A stretch of 64,000 nt of DNA, from positions 1 through 64,000 of the forward strand of contig NZ_JADOGI010000017.1 in assembly GCF_015645445.1 (NCBI RefSeq), in the 5' to 3' direction. How positions within the stretch are numbered: the stretch's first letter is position 1; the number at the start of each line of letters is the position of its first letter. Of the stretch, positions 1-7,642 are shown piece by piece. The notes under the pieces are model-generated. The model was not told the DNA's origin and did no database searches. It saw only the letters and a list, made by a program, of their open reading frames with translations. Made by a program: the position numbers and the translations under genes. The stretch comes from Nonomuraea cypriaca. Lineage in GTDB: Bacteria; Actinomycetota; Actinomycetes; Streptosporangiales; Streptosporangiaceae.

Positions 1-141
1 GTTTTCCGGACCGTCGTCTTCACAAACATGATCTCTAGACGATAGCGGCAAATCCCTGTGATATGCACACCGTTGACCACTGACCGCGTCTCTAGGCCAT
101 TCCATCGCCATAAGCTCGATCTAACCCGTTGACCTGCACCT
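1..141. other. Left-edge non-coding stretch with CTCTAG repeats
   Basis: No credible gene is visible. The hexamer CTCTAG occurs at about 33, 90 and 157, and CGTTGACC occurs near 71 and 128, so two similar blocks follow one another. This could be the scar of the event that truncated the adjacent membrane gene, or a weak promoter region. The sequence alone does not decide. Confidence 0.3.
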
Positions 142-339
142 TCATCCCATCACCGTCTCTAGATGGCCGGAATTACGTCGAACGCAGGTAAGAGGCCCTC
201 CCTGCTCGGCCAGGAGCGGGGTTCGCACGAGGAACCCCAGGAAGAGCGGGACGAAAATCAAGAGCGTCAGTACGCCGTAGATGCGCAGAAACCAGGCAAA
301 AGCGGTGATCCTTCGGGGCTGGACGTCGAGGGTGTCCAT
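142..339 (-). pseudogene. 3'-truncated small integral membrane protein (DUF6632-like)
   Basis: The product of about 65 residues has an intact N-terminus followed by one hydrophobic helix (about residues 15-35, core LTLLIFVPLFLGF). After the segment LLAEQGGPLT it becomes basic, non-membrane sequence and stops. From memory, related actinobacterial proteins run to about 140 residues with several helices, so roughly half is missing. The second of two adjacent ATGs (337-339) is the better start because AGGAG on the minus strand lies six bases upstream of it. The gene is divergent from the HxlR regulator at 467, an arrangement common for a regulator and its target. The family name is from memory. 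The truncation is inferred from the abrupt change in sequence character. Confidence 0.5.
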
Positions 340-466
340 CATCGTCTCCTTGTTGATCTTCCGGTACGCGGATTCAGCTGAGGGCTGGTCCGAGAGTACG
401 ACCATATAGTCGCAAAAAACAACCAAACAGCCGAACTTTCGGACCTGCGCTGGTACGGTGGGTGTC

Positions 467-1150
467 ATGGCAGGCAAGCGGAAGTACGACGACGGCTGCG
501 CGGTGGCCCACGGCCTCGACCTGATCGGCGAGCGCTGGGCCCTGCTGGTGGTGCGTGAGCTGCTGCTCGGCCCCAAACGCTTCACCGACCTGCGCGCCGG
601 CCTGCCCGGCGCCAGCGCCGACGTACTGACACAGCGGCTACGCGAACTGCAGGAGGCCGGAGTCGTGCGACGCCGCAGACTCCGCCCGCCCGCCGGCTCC
701 TGGATCTACGAGCTGACGGAATGGGGGGCGCAGCTAGAGCCGATCGTCACCCAACTCGGCCGCTGGAGCGCCCGCTCACCCACGATGCGCCACGACGCGG
801 AGATCGGCGCCGACTCGCTCATCCTGTCCCTGCGGGCGCTGTTCGACCCGCAGGCGGCACGCGGGCTCACCACCACCATCGGACTCAGAATCGGCGAGGC
901 GGTCTTCCGCGTGGACATCGCCGACGGCCGGATCGAGCTCGCCCGCGACGAGGCGGACCGGGCCGACACGACCATCACCGGCGACGCGCGCGCCCTCGCC
1001 GCGCTCCTCAGGAACACGCGCACGCTCGACGACGTCCTGGGGACCGCGGAGCTGTCCGTCGACGGCCCCGCGGACCTCGTCGAACGCTTCCTCGCAGCCT
1101 TCCCGCTACCCCAGCCCGCCCCGCTGGAGCAGGCACACGACCCCGCCTAG
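467..1150 (+). CDS. HxlR-family transcriptional regulator with C-terminal SCP2-like domain
   Basis: The N-terminal 100 residues form the HxlR winged helix: DGCAVAHGLDLIGERWALLV, then LLLGPKRFTDLRAGLPGAS and DVLTQRLREL, the usual recognition-helix region. The second half (about residues 115-225) resembles the SCP2 sterol-carrier fold often attached to this HxlR subgroup and may bind a small hydrophobic ligand. ATG at 467 gives the usual MAGKRKYDDGC start. An in-frame GTG at 458 is possible but adds nothing conserved. The gene is transcribed away from the truncated membrane gene at 142-339. Its target is unknown, but that neighbour is the obvious candidate. Confidence 0.88.
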   Translation: MAGKRKYDDGCAVAHGLDLIGERWALLVVRELLLGPKRFTDLRAGLPGASADVLTQRLRELQEAGVVRRRRLRPPAGSWIYELTEWGAQLEPIVTQLGRWSARSPTMRHDAEIGADSLILSLRALFDPQAARGLTTTIGLRIGEAVFRVDIADGRIELARDEADRADTTITGDARALAALLRNTRTLDDVLGTAELSVDGPADLVERFLAAFPLPQPAPLEQAHDPA

Positions 1151-1159
1151 CGCCACGCA

Positions 1160-1188
1160 TTGACGACTGTTTACCAATTGGTTAGTTT
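1160..1188 (+). promoter_or_regulatory. Promoter with embedded palindromic operator upstream of the ABC exporter
   Basis: TTGACG at 1160-1165 and TAGTTT at 1183-1188 are separated by 17 bases, which fits a sigma-70-type promoter. The spacer holds the perfect palindrome ACCAATTGGT at 1173-1182. An operator between -35 and -10 is a classic repression site. The TetR gene at 2957 in the same transcript is the likely binder, by inference. Confidence 0.55.
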
Positions 1189-1226
1189 TCATACTGCTCG
1201 GTTAATCGAATCGAGGAGTGACCCTC

Positions 1227-2120
1227 GTGATCACAGTGGAGAACCTGACCAAGCGGTTCGGAGCGGTGACCGCAGTGCAGGAGCTGAGCTTTGACGTTCC
1301 CGCTGGGGTCGTGACCGGGTTCATCGGGCCGAACGGCGCCGGGAAGTCGACGACACTGCGTGTGATCCTCGGGCTCGACCGGCCGACATCGGGGCGGGCG
1401 CTGGTGAACGGTGTTGAGTACGCTCGGTTGACCGCGCCCGCTCGTGAGATCGGAGCGGTGCTCGATCCGCACGCTGTTCACCCTGGCCGCACCGCGCGGG
1501 ATCAGTTGCGCTGGGCGGCGACGGCCGCGGGTGTGTCCACGGCTCGCATCGCCACGCTGCTCGATCAGGTGGGCCTGGCGCACGCGGGCTCGCGCAAGAT
1601 CGGGGCATTGTCGCTGGGGATGCGGCAACGGCTCGCGATCGCGGTGGGATTTCTCGGGGAGCCGGGGATTCTCGTCCTGGACGAGCCGCTGAACGGCCTG
1701 GACCCCGAGGGCATCGTCTGGCTCCGTACGTTGCTGAAGAACCATGCCGCACGCGGTGGGACGGTGCTCATTTCCAGCCATCTGCTCAACGAGTTGGAGG
1801 AGACCGCCGACCGGGTGGTGCTCATCGCGGCCGGCCGCCTGGTCGCGAACCTGACCATGGCCGAGCTCACCGCGCGTACGTCCGGCGCGACCCGCGTCGT
1901 GACCGATGACGGCGTGAGATTCGCCGAGACGCTGGAACGTGCGGGGGCGACAGTGCATCCGGGGGCGGACGGCGCGCTGCAAGTGAACGGTATCGACTCC
2001 CGCGCGATCGGGCGGATCGCCTTCGAACACGGGGTAGCGCTCGTGGAGCTCACCCCCATGCGCGGCGGGCTCGAACAGACCTTCCTGCGACTCACCAACG
2101 GGATGGAGCCGGCCACATGA
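1227..2120 (+). CDS. ABC transporter ATP-binding protein (exporter, drug/antimicrobial-peptide type)
   Basis: The 297-residue protein has Walker A GPNGAGKST (about residues 37-45), the signature LSLGMRQR, Walker B ILVLDEP followed by LNGLDPEG, and the switch His in SSHLLNE. The C-terminal 80 residues are typical of single-domain exporter ATPases paired with ABC-2 permeases. I prefer GTG at 1227 because GAGGAG (1213-1218) sits eight bases upstream of it. The GTG at 1218 overlaps that ribosome site. The stop overlaps the permease start by four bases (ATGA), so the two are translationally coupled. The substrate cannot be read from the sequence. The TetR gene downstream suggests inducible efflux. 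Confidence 0.9.
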   Translation: MITVENLTKRFGAVTAVQELSFDVPAGVVTGFIGPNGAGKSTTLRVILGLDRPTSGRALVNGVEYARLTAPAREIGAVLDPHAVHPGRTARDQLRWAATAAGVSTARIATLLDQVGLAHAGSRKIGALSLGMRQRLAIAVGFLGEPGILVLDEPLNGLDPEGIVWLRTLLKNHAARGGTVLISSHLLNELEETADRVVLIAAGRLVANLTMAELTARTSGATRVVTDDGVRFAETLERAGATVHPGADGALQVNGIDSRAIGRIAFEHGVALVELTPMRGGLEQTFLRLTNGMEPAT

Positions 2121-2932
2121 CGACCCGGACAGCACCTGACGACAACCAGGCCGGCCGTTCGGAGAAAAGCCCCAGTGCGATCGCGGCCGAGGCGATCAAG
2201 CTATGGTCGCTGCCGACGCAGCGGGCTCTCATAGTGGTCGCGGTGGGACTCGCGGCCGTGACGGCGGCACTCTTCTACCTCACCCTCCCCGTCACGCAGG
2301 GTCGCACGCTGGCGCAACTGGCCCCTGGCGAGATCTTTGGCGCGGGCATCTTCGGCGTGGACGCCGCGGCATTCGCCGTCATCGTGGTCGCGGCCATCCA
2401 CGTCGGCTCGGAGTACTCGACCGGAGCCATCTACACAACACTGACGCTCACCCCGTCCAGGTGGCGAATCCTGGCCGGCAAGCTCGTCACCGTAGGGCTC
2501 ACCGCGCTCGCCGTCGGCATCCTCGCCGCCGTCGTGTGCGTTCTGGCGGCGGTCATCGCCGGCGCGACTGCCGGGATGGACGCGGGCTTGCTGCTCACCG
2601 GAGCAAGCCTGCGGTTGGCGGCAGGGTCGGTCGCAATGCCGGTGCTGTACGCCGTCCTCGCCGCGGCGGGGGCGTTCGTGTTCCGCAGCACAGCGCTCGG
2701 GATCGTGACACCGCTGACCGTGCTGATGGTGGGCGGGATTTCAGGCTTTTTCGGGGACACGGTCAGCTCAGTCGTGACTCCGCTGATGCCCGTCTCCGCC
2801 ATCCACAGCCTCGCCGGCAGCGCCACCGGGCACGAGGGGATCGGACTCTTGGGCGCCTTCATGTCGCTCATCGCCTGGATCGGGATCGCGGCCGGCGCCG
2901 CGGCATGGCGACTGCATGGGAAAGATGCCTAG
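2117..2932 (+). CDS. ABC-2 type transporter permease
   Basis: This 271-residue membrane protein is the partner of the ATPase just upstream. A soluble N-terminus of about 35 residues is followed by about six hydrophobic helices. The segment HVGSEYSTGAIYTTLTLTPS after helix 2 is the usual coupling region of ABC-2 permeases. The start ATG overlaps the ATPase stop. Together they probably form a dimeric exporter of two ATPases and two permeases in the cytoplasmic membrane. The exported compound is unknown. Confidence 0.85.
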   Translation: MTTRTAPDDNQAGRSEKSPSAIAAEAIKLWSLPTQRALIVVAVGLAAVTAALFYLTLPVTQGRTLAQLAPGEIFGAGIFGVDAAAFAVIVVAAIHVGSEYSTGAIYTTLTLTPSRWRILAGKLVTVGLTALAVGILAAVVCVLAAVIAGATAGMDAGLLLTGASLRLAAGSVAMPVLYAVLAAAGAFVFRSTALGIVTPLTVLMVGGISGFFGDTVSSVVTPLMPVSAIHSLAGSATGHEGIGLLGAFMSLIAWIGIAAGAAAWRLHGKDA

Positions 2933-2956
2933 CATCAGGCACGTGGAAAGAGCATC

Positions 2957-3613
2957 GTGAGTCAAACAAGACGGCGGCGCGGCGATGGAGAGTTCACCTT
3001 CACGGAGGCCGCCAGGCGGGAACAGATCATCGGCCTCACGATCGATCTGATCGCCGAGCACGGCCTCGCCCGCACCACCCTGGCGCGGATCGCGGAGGCG
3101 GTGGGGGTCTCCAACGCGGCAGTGCTGTATTTCTTCGGCTCCAAGAACGCCGTGATTCAGGAGGCGGTCCAGCGCGTGCTCACGGGCGTGGTCGACGCCA
3201 TCGCAGCGGCGATCGCCGAGGCATCCACCGCCCGCGAGGGAATCGACGCGTATGTACGCGCCCTCGTCGGGCACATGGCCGCGCATCCGACGCACGTACG
3301 GGTGGTCATCGAGATGCTCACCAGCGATATCCCTGTCGCCTCCGAAGCGCTCACGGAGGCCGGCTCACGCCAGCCACCGCGGTGGCGGCCGCTCGCCGAC
3401 CTCATCGAACGCGCCCAACTCGACGGTGACCTGCGCGCCCTCGACGCCCGCACCACCGCGATCGCACTGAGCGGCGCCATCGACGCCGTCTTCGCCGAGT
3501 CGCTCACCGATCCCGACTACGACCTGACCGCCGCCGTCGACACGCTCCTGGACCTGTTCGACCGTGCCACCTCACGCGATCCATGCCGGCAGGACGATCG
3601 TGCGCGAGAGTGA
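2957..3613 (+). CDS. TetR/AcrR-family transcriptional regulator
   Basis: Residues 15-65 form the TetR DNA-binding domain, with the helix-turn-helix RIAEAVGVSNAAVLYFFGSK. The rest is the variable ligand-binding, dimerisation half. GTG at 2957 follows GGAAAG at a suitable distance. It lies 24 bases behind the permease gene, so it is probably cotranscribed with the exporter and represses it. The palindrome ACCAATTGGT in the exporter promoter (1173-1182) is its likely operator. The ligand is probably the exported compound, by analogy with TetR-exporter pairs. Confidence 0.88.
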   Translation: MSQTRRRRGDGEFTFTEAARREQIIGLTIDLIAEHGLARTTLARIAEAVGVSNAAVLYFFGSKNAVIQEAVQRVLTGVVDAIAAAIAEASTAREGIDAYVRALVGHMAAHPTHVRVVIEMLTSDIPVASEALTEAGSRQPPRWRPLADLIERAQLDGDLRALDARTTAIALSGAIDAVFAESLTDPDYDLTAAVDTLLDLFDRATSRDPCRQDDRARE

Positions 3614-3792
3614 CGATGTGGCCTCTAAGCGGGCAGCTCCCAGCTGAGCCCACGCTCCGCCCCCGAAATCCCGAGATCTACAGATGTAGTACCGGGCGGG
3701 CGCATGGTTCAGAACAATTTTGGCTGATGATCTCGGCGGGTCTTCGTGATGTCCTGTTGCGGTCGCCGGGGAGACATCAGGAGGTCATCGTC

Positions 3793-4176
3793 ATGGCTCG
3801 TCGCCACACTCTTCTGCGTAGCGGCACGGTCCTCTCGGCGAGACCGCCCGCGTGGGGAAATCCTTGTCCCACCGTCACCTCGCCCTCCCTGGGGTGCCTG
3901 GGCCTGTCCGATGGGTACGGTCCCACCGACGACGAACAGGGCGTGCGCACCATCCACGCCTACCTCGATGCCGGTGGCTCCCTTCTCGACACCGGCGATT
4001 TCTACGGCTCCGGCCACAACGAATGGCTGATCCGTCAGGCGCTAAGCGGTTGTGACCGGGAGGACGTCGTCTTCCCGGTCGAGTGTGGGCTTGGCCAAGG
4101 AATTCGGATACGACAAAACAATGCCGAGGCGAAATTGCGTCGTCGGTCATTCGAGGAAAACCATCACAATCAGTAG
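3793..4176 (+). pseudogene. Aldo/keto reductase, C-terminally truncated remnant
   Basis: The reading frame starts at an ATG with an excellent ribosome site (AGGAGG at 3779-3784). It contains a recognisable AKR N-terminus: LGCLGLSDGYGPTDDEQGV, then TIHAYLDAGGSLLDTGDFYG, where the Asp and Tyr of the catalytic tetrad lie, then GHNEWLIRQAL. The match ends near EDVVFPVECGLG, just before the catalytic Lys strand. The remaining 30 residues are unrelated and basic. An intact AKR has about 320 residues, so about two thirds is gone, including the Lys and His of the active site. The first 30 residues are also unusual. The fragment cannot be an active reductase. Confidence 0.7.
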
Positions 4177-4196
4177 ATAGCGATCGTCGCTATCTA
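4174..4196. promoter_or_regulatory. Perfect 10-bp inverted repeat (operator or 5' hairpin) before the small secreted protein
   Basis: TAGATAGCGA (4174-4183) and TCGCTATCTA (4187-4196) are exact reverse complements around a 3-base centre. The element ends 21 bases before the ATG at 4218 and just ahead of its ribosome site. Its AT-rich arms stand out in this high-GC DNA. A repressor operator or a leader hairpin controlling translation are both possible. Confidence 0.6.
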
Positions 4197-4217
4197 CCAC
4201 TAATTTCTGGAGGCTAT

Positions 4218-4451
4218 ATGCTGGTTCGCAAGGCCCTGGTCATGCTCGGGTGCGTGGCAGCGATCGGAATGGCGGGTGCGGGTACGGCTTCGGCGGCTGC
4301 CGCGGAAGCAGTGTACGTCGACACATACAACAGCCAGGCTGAATGCGGAAAGGTAGGAAAAGCCTGGACTGGATTGTTGTGGAAAGGCTTCGGTTGCGAG
4401 AATTGGGACCACGACGGGACATGGGAGCTGTGGGTTACGCCCAGGAGTTGA
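4218..4451 (+). CDS. Small secreted protein of unknown function (77 aa)
   Basis: ATG at 4218 follows GGAGG (4209-4213). The protein begins with a Sec signal peptide: positive MLVRK, hydrophobic core ALVMLGCVAAIGMAG, and a probable cleavage site after ASA near residue 27. The mature part is about 50 residues, rich in Trp and Gly, with two Cys (in AECGK and GFGCEN) that could form one disulfide. It resembles small exported proteins of actinomycetes with no assigned function. The inverted repeat directly upstream suggests specific control. The coding span is less GC-rich than its neighbours, which could indicate transfer. Confidence 0.72.
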   Translation: MLVRKALVMLGCVAAIGMAGAGTASAAAAEAVYVDTYNSQAECGKVGKAWTGLLWKGFGCENWDHDGTWELWVTPRS

Positions 4452-4671
4452 TCGCGGACAGTTGACCCGGCAGGTTCGTGATCGTGCCGCCGGCCGAGTC
4501 TGAAGATGGGGAAAGCGCCTTCGCCGTATGGGAAACTGGCCTATTTCAGAGTCCAGGTTTACTGAGCGGGAAGGTGCTTTCTTGGGCCAAGCCGATCCTG
4601 GTCCGCGCCGACGTGGGCCGCGAGATGGCCACCGGCTCGGTAGCGTCTTCGGGCGTGACGCCGTCCGCAGC
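4452..4671. other. Intergenic region with an imperfect inverted repeat
   Basis: No convincing gene is present. GAAAGCGCCTTC at 4511-4522 pairs with GAAGGTGCTTTC at 4570-4581, with one G-U wobble across a 47-base loop. The segment separates the convergent ends of the small secreted protein and the methyltransferase-like gene, so the repeat may act as a weak terminator or be a remnant of a mobile element end. Confidence 0.3.
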
Positions 4672-5595
4672 TCAGGCGGGCAGTTCCCAGCTGGGCCCAT
4701 CCTGGTCACCGAGCCATACCCACTGCCTCTCGCGCGTCACCGTGAGGCCGAAGCCGGATTGGTGGGGTCGGCCCGCTTTCTGCGAGATCTCGATGGCCGT
4801 TTCGATCTCATCCCACAGTCTGACCCGCCCATGCTGGTGCACCGTCCACCCGCCTGCGGGGTCTGGGCTGGCGTCGGCTCGTGAGCCGGTGCCGACATCG
4901 ATGAGGAACGTGGTATCGGCGTTCCAGGAATGCTGTGCCTGGGGAACGGCAAGCTGGGCGACCCACGCGGCTGCCTGGTTGTCCTGGAGAAGCGACGGAT
5001 CGATCCTGCTCCCGCGCGAGTCCCCGATGCCTTCCACCATCGGGGGACGCGGAGGCGGCAGGTGGGATCGAGCGGTCATGAAGTACAGGTCGTCTTTCAG
5101 GAAACGACCACTCGCGGTGCCGTCGTGGTCCACGCTGAGGTGAGCGAACGCGACCCCGCCCATCCATCCCCCCATCGGGGCCGTAATGGTTCCGCCTGTG
5201 CGAACTTGCCGCGTCCAGGCCAGGGGGATGGTGCGAACCGAGCAGGTTGCGATGAGGCGATCGTATTCGGCGTTCTCGGCGTATCCGTACAGCCAGGCCG
5301 GGCGAGGTGGACGACGACCTGGGATCCCGGTCACAATGCCTGTTGCGTCTTCGGCCAGGATGCCGGCCACCAGGGTTACCCACGTCTCATTGGCGTAGGC
5401 CAGGGCCAGCCAATCGTCCGTGCTCATATCGGCGCGCCGCACCGGCGTCCACAGGTCGCCTCGGGTTTGGTCGGGCAGGTAGACGGCGTTTCCCAGGAAC
5501 CGCTCGCGAGGAACCACTTCCAGTGCCTTCCGCCAACCGGCTGATTCGATTTCATCCGCCAGTAGAAGGCGAGGCCGTGCGGCCGTGTTGCTCAT
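4672..5595 (-). pseudogene. Peptide-maturase-type O-methyltransferase lacking its SAM-binding core
   Basis: The N-terminus (WRKALEVVPRERFLGNAVY and, later, YANETWVTLV) and the C-terminal half (LYGYAENAEYDRLIATCSVR, then MGGWMGGVAFAHLSV) match the isoaspartyl-methyltransferase-like enzymes that accompany ATP-grasp peptide maturases (TIGR04188 type). In those enzymes about 70-75 residues holding the SAM motif I (LEIGTGTGY-like) lie between these blocks. Here TGIVTGIPG is joined almost directly to WLYGYAEN, near 5286-5322. The frame stays open, so this is an in-frame internal deletion. The product of about 307 residues should not bind SAM. ATG at 5595 is preferred because AAGG lies nine bases upstream. 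No precursor peptide or ATP-grasp gene is visible nearby. Confidence 0.65.
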
Positions 5596-5783
5596 GGCCG
5601 CCATCCTTCCAGTAGTACGTGAGCGAAGGCGTGTGCTATCGCTTCGGTGTTAGTGCCTTCTTAGGCGAAGTCAAACAGGCAAATTCAATACCGATGATGT
5701 CGAGATAGGTGAATAGGGCCTTCGTGATCGCTTGGGGCTTGTTTGCGGCAAAACAAACAAAACGCATCGATAGCAGCAATAGC

Positions 5784-5812
5784 AAAGCCCCCAACACTAC
5801 GTCAGGGGCTTT
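5784..5812 (-). terminator. Rho-independent-type terminator after the DUF397 gene
   Basis: AAAGCCCC (5784-5791) and GGGGCTTT (5805-5812) form an 8-bp stem with a 13-base loop, nine bases beyond the stop of the minus-strand DUF397 gene. There is no long T run. The placement and stem support termination of the XRE-DUF397 operon. Confidence 0.6.
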
Positions 5813-5820
5813 ATGTGGTG

Positions 5821-6039
5821 TTAGAAGTCGAATTCGCCCTTCTTTGCGCCGTCGATGAAGGCGTCCCAGACTTCGGGGCGGACAACGAACGGGGCCTTCT
5901 CGGGGGCTTCGGAGTCACGGATGCCGACGCGCCCGCCGGACAGGGGTGCAACTTCCAGACAGTTGCCGCCGTTCGAGCCCGTCTTCGTGGCCCTACGCCA
6001 AGCGGCGTTGGCCAGCTCGTCGAACTGCTCGTCGCTCAT
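5821..6039 (-). CDS. DUF397 domain protein
   Basis: The 72-residue protein has the DUF397 signature: a Trp-rich start (ANAAWRRATKTGSNGGNCLEV), the R-V-G-I-R-D-S-E motif, and VVRPEVWDAFIDGAKKGEFD at the end. Small DUF397 proteins are nearly always encoded beside XRE regulators with a DUF5753 domain, and are thought to be their partner or antagonist, as in the BldB/WhiJ-type systems of Streptomyces. Its ATG overlaps the stop of the XRE gene upstream by four bases, so they form one operon. Confidence 0.92.
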   Translation of the reverse strand: MSDEQFDELANAAWRRATKTGSNGGNCLEVAPLSGGRVGIRDSEAPEKAPFVVRPEVWDAFIDGAKKGEFDF

Positions 6040-6854
6040 TGCTCATACCTCACAATCGTCTCTTTGAGCAGGTCCCTGGTGACGTGCACGGGATGCGCCC
6101 ATGCACGAATAGTGTCATATCTGAGGCTAATTGCCTCTACCTCCTCCACGCGATCGGTTACCTGCCCGTTGCTGGCCGTCTCCAGATAGGCGGCGTCAGG
6201 CGCGCCGGGTACGTGTGCGATAGCGAACCCGCCCAGCAGGCCGCAGTTCATTCCTACCGATAGGGGGACAACCTGGATCGTGATTTTGTCCATCAGTGTG
6301 AGCAGATACGTGAGCTGCTCGTGCATAACGGCCGCACCCTCGACGGAGCGATGCAGGACCCCTTCGTCGATCACGAATTGCACCGTAGGTGGGTTCGGCC
6401 GGCTAAAGATCGACTGGCGGCAGAGCCGAGACTTCAGCGCTTCCTCTACTTTCTCCTTCGTCGCGCCCGGTTCCGCGCGCAGGACAGCGCGAGCGTATTG
6501 CTCGGTCTGGAGGATTCCAGGGACGAGCAGCGGTTCCCAGAAGCGCAGCAGGCGGGCCGCTGACTCGATCTTCGGCCACTGCCTGAACCACCTCGGCGGC
6601 GCCTTGGGATTGATCTCTTTCCAGAGGGCGACCAGTTCGCCCTTCAGGCCGAAGACGCCCTCGGCGGCGGTAACGGCCTCCTCTGGGACGGGTCGCTTCG
6701 CTCGTTCCCAGTAGCCGATCATGGTTCCGGAGTAGCCGAGCCTGTTTCCGAGCCCGTCGAGGGACCAGCCCTCGGCATGGCGCAGTCTGCGTAGCTCAGC
6801 ACCGAAGACGGCTTCTGGCGACACGTCAGAGGGAATGTTCAGCTCGGCTGACAT
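6036..6854 (-). CDS. XRE-family regulator with DUF5753 sensor domain
   Basis: With the start at 6854 (MSAELNIPSDVS) the protein has 272 residues. Residues 15-70 form the helix-turn-helix (AELRRLRHAEGWSLDGLGNRLGYSGTMIGYWERAKR). Residues 95-265 are the DUF5753 domain, with LLVPGILQTEQYARAVLRA, FVIDEGVLHR and SLRYDTIRAWAHP as usual landmarks. An upstream in-frame ATG at 6896 would add 14 unconserved residues. It overlaps the DUF397 gene. Pairs like this regulate development or specialised metabolism in actinomycetes. Its target here is unknown. Confidence 0.92.
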   Translation of the reverse strand: MSAELNIPSDVSPEAVFGAELRRLRHAEGWSLDGLGNRLGYSGTMIGYWERAKRPVPEEAVTAAEGVFGLKGELVALWKEINPKAPPRWFRQWPKIESAARLLRFWEPLLVPGILQTEQYARAVLRAEPGATKEKVEEALKSRLCRQSIFSRPNPPTVQFVIDEGVLHRSVEGAAVMHEQLTYLLTLMDKITIQVVPLSVGMNCGLLGGFAIAHVPGAPDAAYLETASNGQVTDRVEEVEAISLRYDTIRAWAHPVHVTRDLLKETIVRYEQ

Positions 6855-7088
6855 CTCGGCTCCGCTCGTGGGGCAACGGGAGTTGCGGAGCACCACAACA
6901 ACAGCCGAAACAGGACTGCTTGGACTCGTTGTGGTGACTCCATCACCGAACGTAGCTGGTAGTGGTCATTCTTGGAATGCCTTTCCGGCAACAAACGAGT
7001 GCGGCCCATGAGCGTAGAACAGGACAATTCCCTTTCTTGCTGCGGGCGCGGGTTGCATTCCGGACAGAAACACGGTTGGTGATAGGCA

Positions 7089-7499
7089 ATGACTCGCAAA
7101 CTGATCGAAACGCCACAAATAAGCCAAGCCCGCGAACCGATCCATCACAAGGTCGCGGCTGCGCATGAGAAGGCGCTGTCCGAGATTCGGGCGTTGCTGG
7201 CCGCACGGGGGATTCACAGCTGCGTCGTCGAATGGCTCAAGCTCACGCTGCACTCCGGGGACTTCGCCGCATCCGCTTCCAGCAGTCTGGAGCGGTACGA
7301 GCCGGAGCTCCTGGTCTTCGTGCCTCAGGGGCGGCGAGTGGCCACCGTACGCGTAGTGTCGCGGTCGGGCGCGTACGTCGTCGAAGTGGCTCAGGTCGGG
7401 GAGGGTGGCGCCGTGACGCCGGACCAGTGGCACACCGTCCCGTCAGGCGATCCGGAGCAGGTCGCTGTTCTGATCCCCGGTTATCTCTCCAGCATGTGA
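7089..7499 (+). CDS. Hypothetical protein (136 aa)
   Basis: I do not recognise the family. The protein has a helical N-terminal half (HKVAAAHEKALSEIRALLAARGI), then strand-like segments (LLVFVPQGRRVATVRVVSR and AYVVEVAQVG), without signal peptide or membrane helix. The ribosome site is poor. Coding bias is normal for the window, and no competing frame is credible. It is divergent from the XRE regulator, with a 234-base gap holding both promoters, so it is a possible target of that regulator. Confidence 0.55.
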   Translation: MTRKLIETPQISQAREPIHHKVAAAHEKALSEIRALLAARGIHSCVVEWLKLTLHSGDFAASASSSLERYEPELLVFVPQGRRVATVRVVSRSGAYVVEVAQVGEGGAVTPDQWHTVPSGDPEQVAVLIPGYLSSM

Positions 7500-7642
7500 C
7501 TGCTCACGGTTTGACCCGAAAGTCGCACCATCGTCACAGGGTGCTGTTGTATCGTGCTTGCCGTCGATTTGTCGCGTTTTACGTGGTGGCTGAGCTCGCC
7601 ACCGCGGACTTCGAGGCCGTCGCGGGGGACCGACCAGGGGTG

